The notes: generated by a model from the sequence alone, not told the origin. A stretch of 64,000 nt of DNA from Microvirgula aerodenitrificans DSM 15089 (GCF_000620105.1 NZ_JHVK01000014.1:36450-100449); one strand, 5' to 3'. Numbered from the stretch's first letter, positions 1 through 9,650 are shown. A program made the numbers and translations.

Positions 1-70
1 GGGTCGGGAGTAATGAAGGCACGTTATCCACCCCGGCGACGCGGCACAATACGCCGAGCGGGCTAGGTCC

Positions 71-754
71 CTACTCCGAAAACACGAAGAACGGCGCCGG
101 CATCGGCATGCCTTCCGGATGGGAGAAGCGGTCGCCCGGTGCGCACTCGTTCCGGTTCAGCGCCGTCACCCGCAGCGCATCGAACCGGGCGCGGCCATTG
201 ACGGCCAGTCCCAGCGTGCCCCGCTGCCGCGTGTCGTGCGGCTCACCGCTCAGATAGCGTTTGCCGTCGATGCTGACGCTCAGGTTGCGGTTGCAGACGG
301 TGATCTCGACCCGGTACGGGCGGTTCGTTTCCACCTGGAACGGCACTTTGGCCACGTTCTTGCCGCCATAGGCCTTGTCCGCAGTCGAGCGTCCGTTGCC
401 GATGGCCAGCTTGTTCTCGATCCGGTACAGATAAACGCGGGTATAGCGTTGTGCGGTGCGGTCCAGCATCAGCTCGGCCAGCACGCCATCCTGCAGTGTC
501 AGCGTGGTACCGAGCCGGTAGTTGGCCGGCAGCGGCACCCGGCCATTGATGCTGGCCCAGTCGCCCCGGCAGCCGCTGCTGCCCGTCTCGCAGCCCCCCT
601 GCAGACCACCGTCCGCCAGCGGCTGCCACTGTCCGTTCTCGACCTGCCACAGTGACGGGAAGGTGTCGCTGCGGGTTTCGGAATAGCTGGCGCAGCCGGC
701 CAGCAGACCAGCCAGGGCGATGGCGGGAGTCAGGGACAGGATGGAAGTGCGCAA
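71..754 (-). CDS. Lipoprotein with a lectin/LamG-like beta-sandwich domain
   Basis: A predicted outer-membrane lipoprotein of 227 residues. I chose the TTG at 754 because a GGAAAAAGG ribosome site lies seven bases upstream and the product then begins with a short signal peptide ending in a lipobox (LAGC near residues 17-20). The ATG at 790 is in frame but has no visible ribosome site. The mature part has paired Cys residues (GGCETGSSGC) and a C-terminal stretch ending RARFDALRVTAL, which resembles the closing strands of concanavalin A-like (LamG/DUF1080) domains that bind sugars or cell-wall material. The gene diverges from the MoxR operon, so a shared regulatory region is possible. The substrate is unknown. 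The fold is inferred from motif feel, not from a search. Confidence 0.7.
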   Translation of the reverse strand: MRTSILSLTPAIALAGLLAGCASYSETRSDTFPSLWQVENGQWQPLADGGLQGGCETGSSGCRGDWASINGRVPLPANYRLGTTLTLQDGVLAELMLDRTAQRYTRVYLYRIENKLAIGNGRSTADKAYGGKNVAKVPFQVETNRPYRVEITVCNRNLSVSIDGKRYLSGEPHDTRQRGTLGLAVNGRARFDALRVTALNRNECAPGDRFSHPEGMPMPAPFFVFSE

Positions 755-892
755 CGGGATACCTTTTTCCGGACCGGGGTGGGCCCCCATACTAGCGCGT
801 TGAAAAAATCCGAAGAATATCTGGCGGCACCGCGGTGCGAAATCGGCACGAGTGCAAAAAACAAGCCACTGATTCAAAACAGATAACGTCAA

Positions 893-911
893 TGTCATTT
901 TGATAATGACA
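893..911. promoter_or_regulatory. Perfect inverted repeat between the lipoprotein and MoxR genes (candidate operator)
   Basis: The 7-base arms TGTCATT and AATGACA flank a 5-base spacer. The repeat lies in the AT-rich 233-base gap between the divergent lipoprotein and MoxR genes. Its size and symmetry suit a dimeric repressor or activator. No convincing -35/-10 pair could be assigned around it. Confidence 0.45.
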
Positions 912-987
912 AATTGTTGCTATTGGAATGATTTTCGCCAATCTGGCAAACTGGCCTTTTCTTTCCCTGGTGGAAGCCACTCCAGCA

Positions 988-2109
988 ATGATTGCCGAAC
1001 TGCACCATGCCGCCGGGCAGCTGCGCGAAAACCTCCGGCAGGCGACCACCGGGCTGGTAGAGCGCGAACAGCTGGCCGAACTGATCCTGCTGGCAGCGGT
1101 CGCCCAGGAGCATTTACTGGTTATCGGCCCGCCCGGCACCGCCAAGAGTGCCGTGGTACGCCGCGTCGCCCGTTCGCTGGGCGGCCGTTACTTTGAGTAT
1201 CTGCTGGGCCGGTTTACCGAGCCGTCGGAGCTGTTCGGCGCGGTGGATCTCAGGAAACTGCGCGACGGCACGGTCGAGACCGACGTCAGCGACATGCTGC
1301 CGGAAGCGGACATCGCCTTTCTGGACGAGGTGTTCCTCGGATCGACGGCGATTCTGAACACGCTGCTCGGCCTGCTCAACGAACGCCAGTTCCGGCGCGG
1401 CCATACCCGCCTGCACTGCCCATTGCGCATCTGTGTCGCGGCAGCCAATGCGCTGCCCGAAGACGAGGCGCTGGCGGCCTTTGCTGACCGTTTCCTGGTC
1501 CACTCCTTCGTGTCGCCCGTGGCTGACCACCAGCTGGAAGCCCTGCTGGCCGGCGGCTGGCAGGTCGCGCAACAGCCGCCGGCCGCCGGAAACAGTCTCG
1601 CCCAGCTGGATCTGCTGAGCGCACAGGTGGCCCGGGTCGACATGCGCGAGGCGATGCCGGCGCTGGTCAATGCCATCCGTTCGCTGCGGGCCGCCGGCAT
1701 TCCGCTGTCGGATCGCCGCCTCGTCAGGTCACAGCGGCTGATCGCTGCGGCCACCGTGCTGGCCGGACGCCTGCAGGCGCAGGAGGCCGACATCTGGCCG
1801 CTGCTGTGCGTGATTCCGACCGAAGCGCTGCAGGCGCAGGCACGCGATGTGCTGCGCGAGCAGATCGCGTGCTCCGCCAACGCTACCCTGTTCAGCGCCT
1901 GTGAGGCCACCGTCCAGCAACCGTTGTCCCGTGCGGCGCGGCTCGAGTCGGCAGCGCAGGAATGCCTGGCCCGGTCCGCCACGGTGACGCCCGCCCGGCT
2001 GGAGGCACTGTTGCGCGAGATCGACGCCAATTTCAGTCGCGAACAACTGCCCGAGGCCCTGGCCGGGCTCAGAACGCAACTGGCCGCCCGGCTTGTCGTA
2101 ACGGCATGA
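988..2109 (+). CDS. MoxR-type AAA+ ATPase of a MoxR-vWA-bpX ternary system
   Basis: An ATPase of the MoxR/RavA branch, expected to form a hexamer that remodels a partner recognised through a vWA protein. Visible motifs are Walker A (GPPGTAKS, about residue 48), Walker B (DIAFLDEVF) and sensor-like LLGLLNERQFRRG after it. The C-terminal third is the helical lid. I chose ATG 988 because the family homology begins there; an in-frame ATG at 928 would add 20 residues, and neither has a strong ribosome site. The stop overlaps the next gene's start (ATGA at 2106). The next three genes overlap too, which shows one translationally coupled operon. MoxR ATPases are usually chaperones, so chaperone-like activity on the vWA and propeller partners is the most likely job. 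Confidence 0.9.
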   Translation: MIAELHHAAGQLRENLRQATTGLVEREQLAELILLAAVAQEHLLVIGPPGTAKSAVVRRVARSLGGRYFEYLLGRFTEPSELFGAVDLRKLRDGTVETDVSDMLPEADIAFLDEVFLGSTAILNTLLGLLNERQFRRGHTRLHCPLRICVAAANALPEDEALAAFADRFLVHSFVSPVADHQLEALLAGGWQVAQQPPAAGNSLAQLDLLSAQVARVDMREAMPALVNAIRSLRAAGIPLSDRRLVRSQRLIAAATVLAGRLQAQEADIWPLLCVIPTEALQAQARDVLREQIACSANATLFSACEATVQQPLSRAARLESAAQECLARSATVTPARLEALLREIDANFSREQLPEALAGLRTQLAARLVVTA

Positions 2110-2546
2110 CGCTGGTTTCCCCCCTGCCCTGGCACTGGCGCCCCGCCGTCACTGTCGCCGAACCCGCTGCCGCCGTGGCGGGACGGGACGCGGCGCCCGC
2201 GCTGCTGGCACGGCTGGCGTCCCTGCCTGCCAACGTCCGTGCCCGGTTGCAGATGTGTTCATCTTCTGACCTGCTGGTGCTGATCGGTGCGGCGGCCGAC
2301 CTGCCATGGGTCGATGGTATTGCCTATGCGGCACCCAGCAGGCAGGCACCGGCACTGTGGCTGCCGACGCAGGACGAACCCGACGTCGCCCATGATCTGC
2401 TCGCCCGGGCGCTAGACCTGCGCTGCCATCGCCAGCCGCTGCTGCTGTGGCGAACGCCGGCAGTGTTCATGCCGCTGGACCGGCAGCATGCAGTTTCCCC
2501 CTGTCTGCTGGAACGGCTGGCCAGGCGCTGGCCGGGACGCCCATGA
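2106..2546 (+). CDS. bpX5-like small component of the MoxR-vWA-propeller system
   Basis: A 146-residue soluble protein with no signal peptide. It has the pattern of the bpX5 family found between MoxR and the vWA protein in ternary systems: a short N-terminal PLPWHWRP, a central LLVLIGAAADLPWVDGIAYA segment and a following WLPTQ. No catalytic residues are obvious, so it is probably a structural or adaptor part. Its start overlaps the MoxR stop and its stop overlaps the next start by ATGA, so it should be made in step with both. The family name is from memory of gene order and motif; a profile search with PF19921 would settle it. Confidence 0.65.
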   Translation: MTLVSPLPWHWRPAVTVAEPAAAVAGRDAAPALLARLASLPANVRARLQMCSSSDLLVLIGAAADLPWVDGIAYAAPSRQAPALWLPTQDEPDVAHDLLARALDLRCHRQPLLLWRTPAVFMPLDRQHAVSPCLLERLARRWPGRP

Positions 2547-4348
2547 GCGACTGGAGCCTTCCCGCCGCGCTTCGACCCTGGCACCACTGGCTGCAATGGT
2601 TCAGGCCCGATGTAGCCGTCGCGCTCGGCGATCTGGTTCGCCAGCTGGACACCCTGCCCGGTCTCGCCGCGTCCCGCCTGCACGACACCTCCGTGACAGA
2701 GCCGGACGGGCTGGATGACCTGAGGCATCGCGGGCCCTATCCGCGGCTGCTCGCCAGCGAATGGCTGCTGGCCGAAGCCGCGCCGGACGAGTTCCTGCGC
2801 CGGGCGGTCATGGGTGAGCACCTGTTCCTGATGCCACGGCCGAGATCCCGGCAGGTCGACCGTCTGATCCTGGCGCTGTTCGACGCGGGTCCGCACCAGC
2901 TCGGCGCACCGCGGCTGGCGCATCTCGCCGCATGGATCCTGCTGGCGCGCCGTGCGGAACAGGCCGGCGCCACACTGCGCTGGGGCGTTCTGCAACAGCC
3001 GGGGGCGCTGCACGAAGCGCGGGAAGTCCGCAATCTGCACGATTTACTCAAGCAGCGCGGCTGGACCCTGCCGACTCCGGCCCATCTGCAGCAGTGGCAG
3101 CAGTCACTGGCCGATGCCGCGCTGAATCCGGCCGAATGCTGGCAGGTCGGCAGCCCGTCCGCCGGGGCAATGCCGCAGGCCAGCCACCGCCTCGGCATCG
3201 CCCGGGCCCTGCAGGGCAGCGACCTCGACGTCCTGCTGGAAACGCGCACCCGCCGGAGCAGGCTGCAACTGCCGTTGCCGCCGGAGCCGCTGGCGCAGGA
3301 CATACTGAAAGGCCGGTTTGCGCCAACTGCCGCCAGCAACGCCCATCAGAAAAACAGTGGTCGTCTCAGCATCAAACAGCCGCCCATTCTGTCGCCCGCA
3401 GGCCGTCATGTCGCCGTGCGCCTGCTCGACGCCCCCGGCGTCATGGTGTTTCCCATTCCTGGCGCCAACCATGCCCGGGGCAAGGCGCGCCGGCAGCTGT
3501 GGCCTGACGGCGCCCAGCCGCTGGCCCTCCTGCTCGATGGCAGGACGGCACTGGGGGTACTGAGGCAGTCGGGGCAGACCCTCGCCTGGCAAGCCGAGGG
3601 AATCAGGCTGCCGACGGATCTGGTGCCGGCACCGGCCGGCAGCGCGGCGCTGCAGCCGGCGGCCTGTCTCACCGCCGGCCGGCAGCGGCAGTTGCTGCTG
3701 TTGACGGTGGACAATGCCCTGCTCTGCGCGAAGCCGGCCAGCGGCGGCAAGCCGCCTGTGCCGGAAACCCTGGCCAGCAATGTGCTGGCGATCACGCCGG
3801 TGGGCAAGCACCGGCTCGCCTGTGCCTGGCGTGAAGCCGACAGGCTGCACATCCGGCAGTACGATACCGATCCTGACGATGTCCAGGTCACACTGGGACC
3901 GGTCGGCCAGGACGTTGCGGTCCTGCTGAACGGCATCGCCTCGCGACCGGAAGTGTTCGGCGGGGCCGCCGTCTGCGACCGCCGCCCGGGGGAAGCAGAA
4001 ACGTGGCGGGTCTATCCGCTCCAGTGGCAGTCGGGCGGCCCGCTTCAGTCTCTGGAATGGACCTTGCCCCCCGGCTGGCGGGCGATCGGCATGTTCGACC
4101 GGACCATTGGCGATGACAGCGCCCTGCTGCTGATCGACGCCGGAAACGAACGGCTCGCGCGGTGGGACCAGGACGGCCTGACGACGCTGTACACCCTGCC
4201 CGCCGCTGCCGTGCGCCTCAGCTACTCACCGATCAGCGGACAGGTTGCGCTGCTGACCGGGCAGCAACAGTTGATCGTCTATTCGCTGGCAGAGCAGGTC
4301 CTCAAGCTGTTTATCCATGAAGGGAGCAGCGAAGATGCCAGCCATTGA
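2543..4348 (+). CDS. vWA-like / beta-propeller fusion protein of the ternary system
   Basis: A 601-residue protein. Residues about 60-170 form a von Willebrand A-like domain, recognisable from RLLASEWLLAE, EFLRRAV, LILALFDAGP and LGAPRLAHLA. In ordinary vWA domains the metal site reads DxSxS; here it reads DAGPHQ, so the MIDAS metal site is altered and may not bind metal in the usual way. This substitution is typical of the vWA proteins in MoxR-bpX systems. Residues about 270-601 are a beta-rich repeat region consistent with a beta-propeller. The vWA domain probably links the MoxR ATPase to the propeller, which would read out a ligand or partner. The gene overlaps the genes on both sides. Confidence 0.75.
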   Translation: MSDWSLPAALRPWHHWLQWFRPDVAVALGDLVRQLDTLPGLAASRLHDTSVTEPDGLDDLRHRGPYPRLLASEWLLAEAAPDEFLRRAVMGEHLFLMPRPRSRQVDRLILALFDAGPHQLGAPRLAHLAAWILLARRAEQAGATLRWGVLQQPGALHEAREVRNLHDLLKQRGWTLPTPAHLQQWQQSLADAALNPAECWQVGSPSAGAMPQASHRLGIARALQGSDLDVLLETRTRRSRLQLPLPPEPLAQDILKGRFAPTAASNAHQKNSGRLSIKQPPILSPAGRHVAVRLLDAPGVMVFPIPGANHARGKARRQLWPDGAQPLALLLDGRTALGVLRQSGQTLAWQAEGIRLPTDLVPAPAGSAALQPAACLTAGRQRQLLLLTVDNALLCAKPASGGKPPVPETLASNVLAITPVGKHRLACAWREADRLHIRQYDTDPDDVQVTLGPVGQDVAVLLNGIASRPEVFGGAAVCDRRPGEAETWRVYPLQWQSGGPLQSLEWTLPPGWRAIGMFDRTIGDDSALLLIDAGNERLARWDQDGLTTLYTLPAAAVRLSYSPISGQVALLTGQQQLIVYSLAEQVLKLFIHEGSSEDASH

Positions 4349-7130
4349 TCCCGGCCTGCTGCCGTGCCAGCCGGTATGGCATGGCAATCCGCCGCTGCAC
4401 GGGTTGTGGTTCCCGGCCGACTGGTACGACGACGCGCAGCGCGCGGCGCGACTGGTCGCGGCCTGGCAGCCCGGAGCCACCGCCTGGCGCTTTGCCGCCG
4501 GCGACGCGCTGCGCTTTGCCCTCCCGCTCCCCGCCGACGCCGCCCAATTGGGCTGGCCGCTGGTGCGGGTCGGGCAGACACTGAGTTCGGCCGGCATCCG
4601 CCCCGGCGAAGCGGCCCGGCTGCCCGAGGCCGATCTGTGGATCGTCGATGGCGGCCGCGTGCTGGCCCTGCATTTTGCCGGGGCCGAGCCACTGGAACCG
4701 GCCGGCTGGCTGTCGGTCGACGACCATGCCCTGCTCGACACGGATGATTTCCGCGACGAACCCGGCGAAGCCGTGCTCGCCACCCCGGCCGTTCCCGGTG
4801 ATGTGCGCGAGGTACTCGGCGAGGCGGTCGCCCCGGCGGACGCGGCTCAGCAGCGTTTTGTCCAGGCCATCGGGCAACCGCCGCAAAGCCGGCCTGATAC
4901 CCGGAACGGCACGACCGGGTCGGCAGCATGGAAATGGCAAGTCGCGCTCGCCATCATGTTGATGGGGTGGCTGCTGATCACCGACAGGCTGCCGCCGCTG
5001 TCCAGCCCCGGGTGGCTGATACCCATCACGGTCTGGGCCGTGCATCACTGGATCGCGCGCCGGCTGGCCGGCGGGGCCCGGCCGCTGGCCGCCCGGCTGG
5101 TGGACAGCCTGCCCGCCCGCCGGCTCCGCGCCCGCTTGCCGCAGCGCTGGCAGGACTGGGTGGCCCGCATGGTCATGACCACGCCGCTGGCCCGGGCATT
5201 CGGCCACCGTCAGGCCGCCTACCTGCGGCGGATGCTGGAAATGTTTGAAAACGGCCGGCTCGACGAGGCACTGCGCCATGCGATCCCGCTCGGCGGTGGC
5301 GACGGGTCGGACTCACCGTCACTCAGTACGCCGCATGCGCGAAAGGATCTGCGTCTCGGCGCACCGGGCACATCGGGCCACGCCAGCCTGAATCTGGACC
5401 CGCCGCTGCGTCAGTACCTCATGGACCTGTACCGGAGGAGCTTCGGAAAACTGGACCGCGAAGGCCGTATCGACGAGGCGGTCTTCGTGCTCGCCGAGCT
5501 GCTGCAGTCCCATGCCGAAGCCCTCGACTATCTGGAAAAACAGCAGCGCTTCACCCAGGCCGCCGCGCTGGCACTGTACTGGGACATGGCGGCCGACACC
5601 ATCGTCCGTCTGCACTGCCTCGCCGGCGACTGGAAACATGCGGTTGCCGTGGCGCGGCGCGACAACGCCTTCTCCACCGCCATCCTGCAGCTGGAAGACA
5701 AATGGCCCGATGCCGCCCGACGCCTGCGCGAGGAATGGGCCACGACCCTGGCGGCCCAGGGCGCATGGCTGGAGGCGGTCGATGCCGCCTGGCCGCTTCC
5801 CGATTTCCGGCCGCAGGCGGCACAGTGGCTGCAGAACGTCGAGCAGGCCGGGGGCCAGTTGCAGGCCAGGGCGCTGCTGAGGCGGGCAATCCTGTTGCCG
5901 GACACGATGGTGCATTACCACGACTTCCTGCTGGGCCTGCGCGATGATCCGGCACAGTACCCGGCCCGCGCGGCCATCGCCGACAGCGCCCTGACGCTCG
6001 GCGCGCGCGGTCCCGGCGTCGCAGCCATCCTGCGTCCCCTCCTGCCCGGGCTGCTGGCCGACCGCATGGCAGGACATGGCAAGCTGGACCGTCGTACCCT
6101 GAGCAAGCTGGTGACGCTGGCAGCGGGCCCGGTATTCGCGGCCGACCTGCCCGATCTGCGTTTCCCGCCTCCGGCCGTGCTGCCCCTCAATCAGCAACAG
6201 GCACCGCTGGACTGGCAGGCGCCGGCCGCCGGCGCGCGTGCGCTGCAGGATGCCGTGCCGCTGAACGATGACACGTTCCTGCTGGCCCTCGGCGAGGCTG
6301 GCGCCATGCTGGTCGACAGGCACGGCACCCCGCTCCACCGCTTCCCGCAACCGGCGGAACGGCTGGTGCCGGCGCACAACGGCCAGGTCGTGCTGGCGCT
6401 GGCGCAGCGCGGTACCAGGTGGCGGGTCAGCCGGCTCGACCTGCTCAACCGGACAGCCACGGATCTCGGCAGCGGCGAGTTCGACCATATGGCGGAGCAG
6501 TTCGACGGCATCGGCTGGACCGTGGTCAGCGGTTCGCGGCTGCAGGTGCTCGATGTCACCACCTCGCTGCAGTCGGTGCTGTGGCAGGTGGCGGACCTGC
6601 CGGGCATGGTCACGGCCTTCTGCGCCGGGACAAGCGTGGAGCAACTGCTGATCCAGACCGGGCCGGACGAAGTACAGTTGTGGTGCTACCACCTGCCGGA
6701 ACGCCGGCTCAGCTCACGCTGGCCGCAGGAAAAGCACACTGGCGACGGCCTGTTGCTGGAACGTGACGAAGGCTGCGTGATATTTCACACTGAGCAGGAC
6801 CGGGACGGGCAGATCATTCTGCATCGTGGCGGTCGCGGGGACGACGGCGCCGCCGTCACCCTGCCCGGCCCGGCCGGCCACGGCAGCGGCCTGATGCTGA
6901 AAACCGGCGCCGGCTGGTATCTGGCCTGCCGCACCAGCCCGAATGGTGCAGTCGACCTGTTCCATGTCGGCATGCGCGACTGGGCCCTGAAAGCAGCACT
7001 GCACTGGCCGGCAGGCAGCGGCCTGCAGGTCCGGGTCGCGGATGACTGGTGGCAGGTCATCGATCAGCACGGCCGCCTGTTCCACGTCGATGTCAGCCTC
7101 GGGCGTACCTTGTCGCTGTCCGTGTTCTGA
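4335..7130 (+). CDS. bpX6-like membrane-anchored helical/propeller protein
   Basis: A 931-residue last gene of the ternary operon. The N-terminal 190 residues contain the bpX6-type start (PVWHGNPPLHGLWFPADWYD). Two hydrophobic stretches at about residues 200-240 (QVALAIMLMGWLLITDRL and SPGWLIPITVWAVHHW) should anchor it in the inner membrane. Residues about 290-600 are alpha-helical repeats (FVLAELLQSHAEALDYLEKQ), resembling TPR-like arrays. The final 300 residues are a beta-propeller. The ATG at 4335 has AAGGGAG upstream and overlaps the previous gene by 14 bases. In related systems this subunit is proposed to place the complex at the membrane. No enzymatic motif is seen, so a sensing or scaffold role is inferred. 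Confidence 0.75.
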   Translation: MPAIDPGLLPCQPVWHGNPPLHGLWFPADWYDDAQRAARLVAAWQPGATAWRFAAGDALRFALPLPADAAQLGWPLVRVGQTLSSAGIRPGEAARLPEADLWIVDGGRVLALHFAGAEPLEPAGWLSVDDHALLDTDDFRDEPGEAVLATPAVPGDVREVLGEAVAPADAAQQRFVQAIGQPPQSRPDTRNGTTGSAAWKWQVALAIMLMGWLLITDRLPPLSSPGWLIPITVWAVHHWIARRLAGGARPLAARLVDSLPARRLRARLPQRWQDWVARMVMTTPLARAFGHRQAAYLRRMLEMFENGRLDEALRHAIPLGGGDGSDSPSLSTPHARKDLRLGAPGTSGHASLNLDPPLRQYLMDLYRRSFGKLDREGRIDEAVFVLAELLQSHAEALDYLEKQQRFTQAAALALYWDMAADTIVRLHCLAGDWKHAVAVARRDNAFSTAILQLEDKWPDAARRLREEWATTLAAQGAWLEAVDAAWPLPDFRPQAAQWLQNVEQAGGQLQARALLRRAILLPDTMVHYHDFLLGLRDDPAQYPARAAIADSALTLGARGPGVAAILRPLLPGLLADRMAGHGKLDRRTLSKLVTLAAGPVFAADLPDLRFPPPAVLPLNQQQAPLDWQAPAAGARALQDAVPLNDDTFLLALGEAGAMLVDRHGTPLHRFPQPAERLVPAHNGQVVLALAQRGTRWRVSRLDLLNRTATDLGSGEFDHMAEQFDGIGWTVVSGSRLQVLDVTTSLQSVLWQVADLPGMVTAFCAGTSVEQLLIQTGPDEVQLWCYHLPERRLSSRWPQEKHTGDGLLLERDEGCVIFHTEQDRDGQIILHRGGRGDDGAAVTLPGPAGHGSGLMLKTGAGWYLACRTSPNGAVDLFHVGMRDWALKAALHWPAGSGLQVRVADDWWQVIDQHGRLFHVDVSLGRTLSLSVF

Positions 7131-7149
7131 CCGGATGCTGCGGGCGGGC

Positions 7150-8412
7150 TTACTGCTCCGCCCACGCCGCGCCCAGCACCTGCCACGCCGGGCAGCCCGG
7201 CAGATTGCTGGCCCGGTAGATCCTGCCGTCAGCCAGCCATCCGGCCACGGTCGCCCCCCGGCGCGACAGGTAGCGGGCGCTGGCCGGTTGCTGGCCGGCC
7301 GGTACGGCATACACGGCGGACAGCGGCTGGCTGCCATGATTGGCCCAGACCACGGCCCGGGTGGCGTCGGATGCTGCCGCCCCGTCAGGCAGGGTGGCGC
7401 CGACGCCGATGCGGCCATCCTCACTCAGCGCATACAGGCGGACACGGCTGCCGTCGTCCAGCCCGTTCACCCACTCGGTCAGCTCCGGCGAGACCACCAC
7501 ACTGCGCGGCGCACCGGTGCTGTCCTTCAGGCTGACGGTATAGCGGCTGCCGTCGCGCGACAGGGCCTCCATGCCGATTTTGACCTCCGGGTCCGGCACG
7601 GCCGCGCGCAGCGGCTCGAGCCAGTCGTTGCGACGCATGTCACGACCGGCCGGCGCGACAAAGCTGAAGTAGCTGCCATCGCCGTCACTGCGGCCCTGGC
7701 CGGCCACCAGGCCGCCATCGGCCGACAGCGCTTCGGCGCGGGCGTAGCGCGCACGCGGCCCCAGCAGGGTCAGCGTGCCGTTGCGCAGCACGAAAGCCTG
7801 CTGCCAGCCGCCGCTGTCCGCCGCCTGCCCGGCCACCACGCGACCATCGGCCGATACCGCGCTGGCGGCAGCGTACCCCGGTGGCGACGACAGCAGGCGG
7901 AGCGAGTAGCCGCGCCCGGTACGCCGGGCGACAAAGGCCCGCGGATACTGGTCATTCGGTGCCAGACTGCCGGCGACCACACTGCCATCGTCGGACACCG
8001 CCACCGCCTCGCCCATGCAGGTGCCGGCCGGCAGTTCCAGCGCGACGCGCACGCCATCCACCCAGATGGCAGGCCCGACGCAGGCGGCAGTCTGCCGGTA
8101 GCCACCGACCGCCACCCGGCCATCGGCCGACAGGGCCAGCACATGGCCATACTGGCGATCCAGCCAGCGCCAGCCGTCGCCATCGGACCAGGTAAACGCA
8201 CGGCGACCGTCAGTCACCCGCGCGTAACCGGCCAGCGTGCTGCCGTCGGCCGACATCGCGGTCAGTACCAGCGGCAGCGGCGGCACGGCGGCACGCTCCG
8301 GTCTGGCCGGCGCGCAAAACTCGACCGGCGCCTGCGGCGCGGAGGACATGCTGGCGCAGCCGGCCAGCAACCACAGTGGCCAGGAACGGGCCAGAAAGAG
8401 ACGCAGGGTCAT
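7150..8412 (-). CDS. HAF/propeller-repeat lipoprotein
   Basis: A 420-residue lipoprotein: the signal peptide ends in a clear lipobox (LLAGCASMSS). The rest is built from repeats of the form SADGRVVAG followed by tryptophan-containing strands (AFVLRNG, AIWVDG), the pattern of HAF-type extracellular repeats, which probably fold as a beta-propeller. It is the last gene of a three-gene unit in which each start overlaps the previous stop by ATGA. Its 3' end is only 19 bases from the convergent bpX6-like gene. No enzyme motif was seen; a binding or structural role on the cell surface is the simplest reading. Confidence 0.75.
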   Translation of the reverse strand: MTLRLFLARSWPLWLLAGCASMSSAPQAPVEFCAPARPERAAVPPLPLVLTAMSADGSTLAGYARVTDGRRAFTWSDGDGWRWLDRQYGHVLALSADGRVAVGGYRQTAACVGPAIWVDGVRVALELPAGTCMGEAVAVSDDGSVVAGSLAPNDQYPRAFVARRTGRGYSLRLLSSPPGYAAASAVSADGRVVAGQAADSGGWQQAFVLRNGTLTLLGPRARYARAEALSADGGLVAGQGRSDGDGSYFSFVAPAGRDMRRNDWLEPLRAAVPDPEVKIGMEALSRDGSRYTVSLKDSTGAPRSVVVSPELTEWVNGLDDGSRVRLYALSEDGRIGVGATLPDGAAASDATRAVVWANHGSQPLSAVYAVPAGQQPASARYLSRRGATVAGWLADGRIYRASNLPGCPAWQVLGAAWAEQ

Positions 8413-9650
8413 GGCTGGACTTCCGGAGCAAGATCAAAAACGCAATAGCCCCCCGCCTGACCGGCCAGCGTCAGACGGTAGCCATCGGCGGACAGGAACA
8501 GCCGTCCGGCTGCCGGATCGCCGGCACAGCGCAGGCGGCGGCTGTCGTCCTGGGTCAGGTCCCGCCACCAGGCGCGCAGGGCACGCTCTCCGGGACGATC
8601 ACTGGCCCGGAACAGGGCGGCGACCTGGCGACCGTCGCTGGAGAAAGTCACGCTGTCGGCCAGCAGTCCGGCCGGCAGTGGCAGTTTCTGCATCGGCGTC
8701 AGCAGCAAACTGTTCCGCCGGCCCTGCAGCAGCAGGGCGTGGCCATTGGCTGCCATCGTGCCGCCCGACACCCGGTCCACCTGGCCGGCGGCCAGCGCAT
8801 CAGCCTCGAATGTCTGACTTTCATGCCCGAGCCGCACCGTCAGCCGGCCCGGTTCGCGGGTGCGCCACAACACCGCCCCCTGCAGGCGGGCATACGCCAG
8901 CGCCCGGCCTTCCGCCGCCAGCTGCGTCGGCGACTCGCCGATCCGCCAGAGACTGACCCCCGGGTCGCCGGGCAGCAGCGCGGCATCGGGGTCAAGCACG
9001 GCCGACAGCGCTTTGCGGCGCAGACTGTCGCGATCCTCCCGATCGCTGCTGGCCAGCAGCTCGGCACCATCGGCGGACACCGCCAGCGGCAGCAGCAGGG
9101 GGTCGGGCAACAGGCGCACGCCACGCCGCTCCCGCCACAGAAAGCCCCTCGCGACGGACTGCCGGTCAAGCAGCCAGCCGACGACGGTCCGGCCATCGGC
9201 GCTGATATCGGTCACCGACGAGTAACGCGCCATGGCGGTCGGCAGCATGCGTTCGGGCGCTTGCCCGCGGCGGATCAGCCACGCGTCCAGCGCGCCTTCC
9301 CGGCCGGCACCAACGGCCAGCGTGCCACCATCGGCCGACAGGCGGGCACTGCCGGCAAGCAGGTAGTCAAAGCCGTCCAGCGGGGTGACGCGCCGCTCCT
9401 GTTCCCAGGCCAGCGCCGGCACCCGGACCAGCGGTTCCCGCCCCGCCCGGTGATACGGCGCCAGGGCCCGCGTCAGCGCCGGCACACTCACCGCAGCCCG
9501 GTCTCCGGCACGATGGACCAGCCTGACGCGACCATCGGCCGACTGTGCGAGCAGCACCTGCCCGTCGACGACAAGCTGTGGTGCCACGGAGGTGGCCAGC
9601 ACGGCCGGCGCCAGCAGCGCCAGGGCCATGCCCGTCAGCCAGCGCCTCAC
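8409..9650 (-). CDS. Exported HAF/propeller-repeat protein, middle gene of three
   Basis: A 413-residue protein with a cleavable signal peptide (cleavage probably after LAPAVLA). It has the same SADGRTVVGW repeat pattern as its two neighbours, with WRERRGVRLLP and AWLIRRGQ strands. A hydrophobic signal without a lipobox suggests a periplasmic or secreted product. Start and stop both overlap neighbours by four bases, so the three products are likely made in fixed ratio. The three are clearly related and probably arose by duplication. Confidence 0.7.
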   Translation of the reverse strand: MRRWLTGMALALLAPAVLATSVAPQLVVDGQVLLAQSADGRVRLVHRAGDRAAVSVPALTRALAPYHRAGREPLVRVPALAWEQERRVTPLDGFDYLLAGSARLSADGGTLAVGAGREGALDAWLIRRGQAPERMLPTAMARYSSVTDISADGRTVVGWLLDRQSVARGFLWRERRGVRLLPDPLLLPLAVSADGAELLASSDREDRDSLRRKALSAVLDPDAALLPGDPGVSLWRIGESPTQLAAEGRALAYARLQGAVLWRTREPGRLTVRLGHESQTFEADALAAGQVDRVSGGTMAANGHALLLQGRRNSLLLTPMQKLPLPAGLLADSVTFSSDGRQVAALFRASDRPGERALRAWWRDLTQDDSRRLRCAGDPAAGRLFLSADGYRLTLAGQAGGYCVFDLAPEVQP

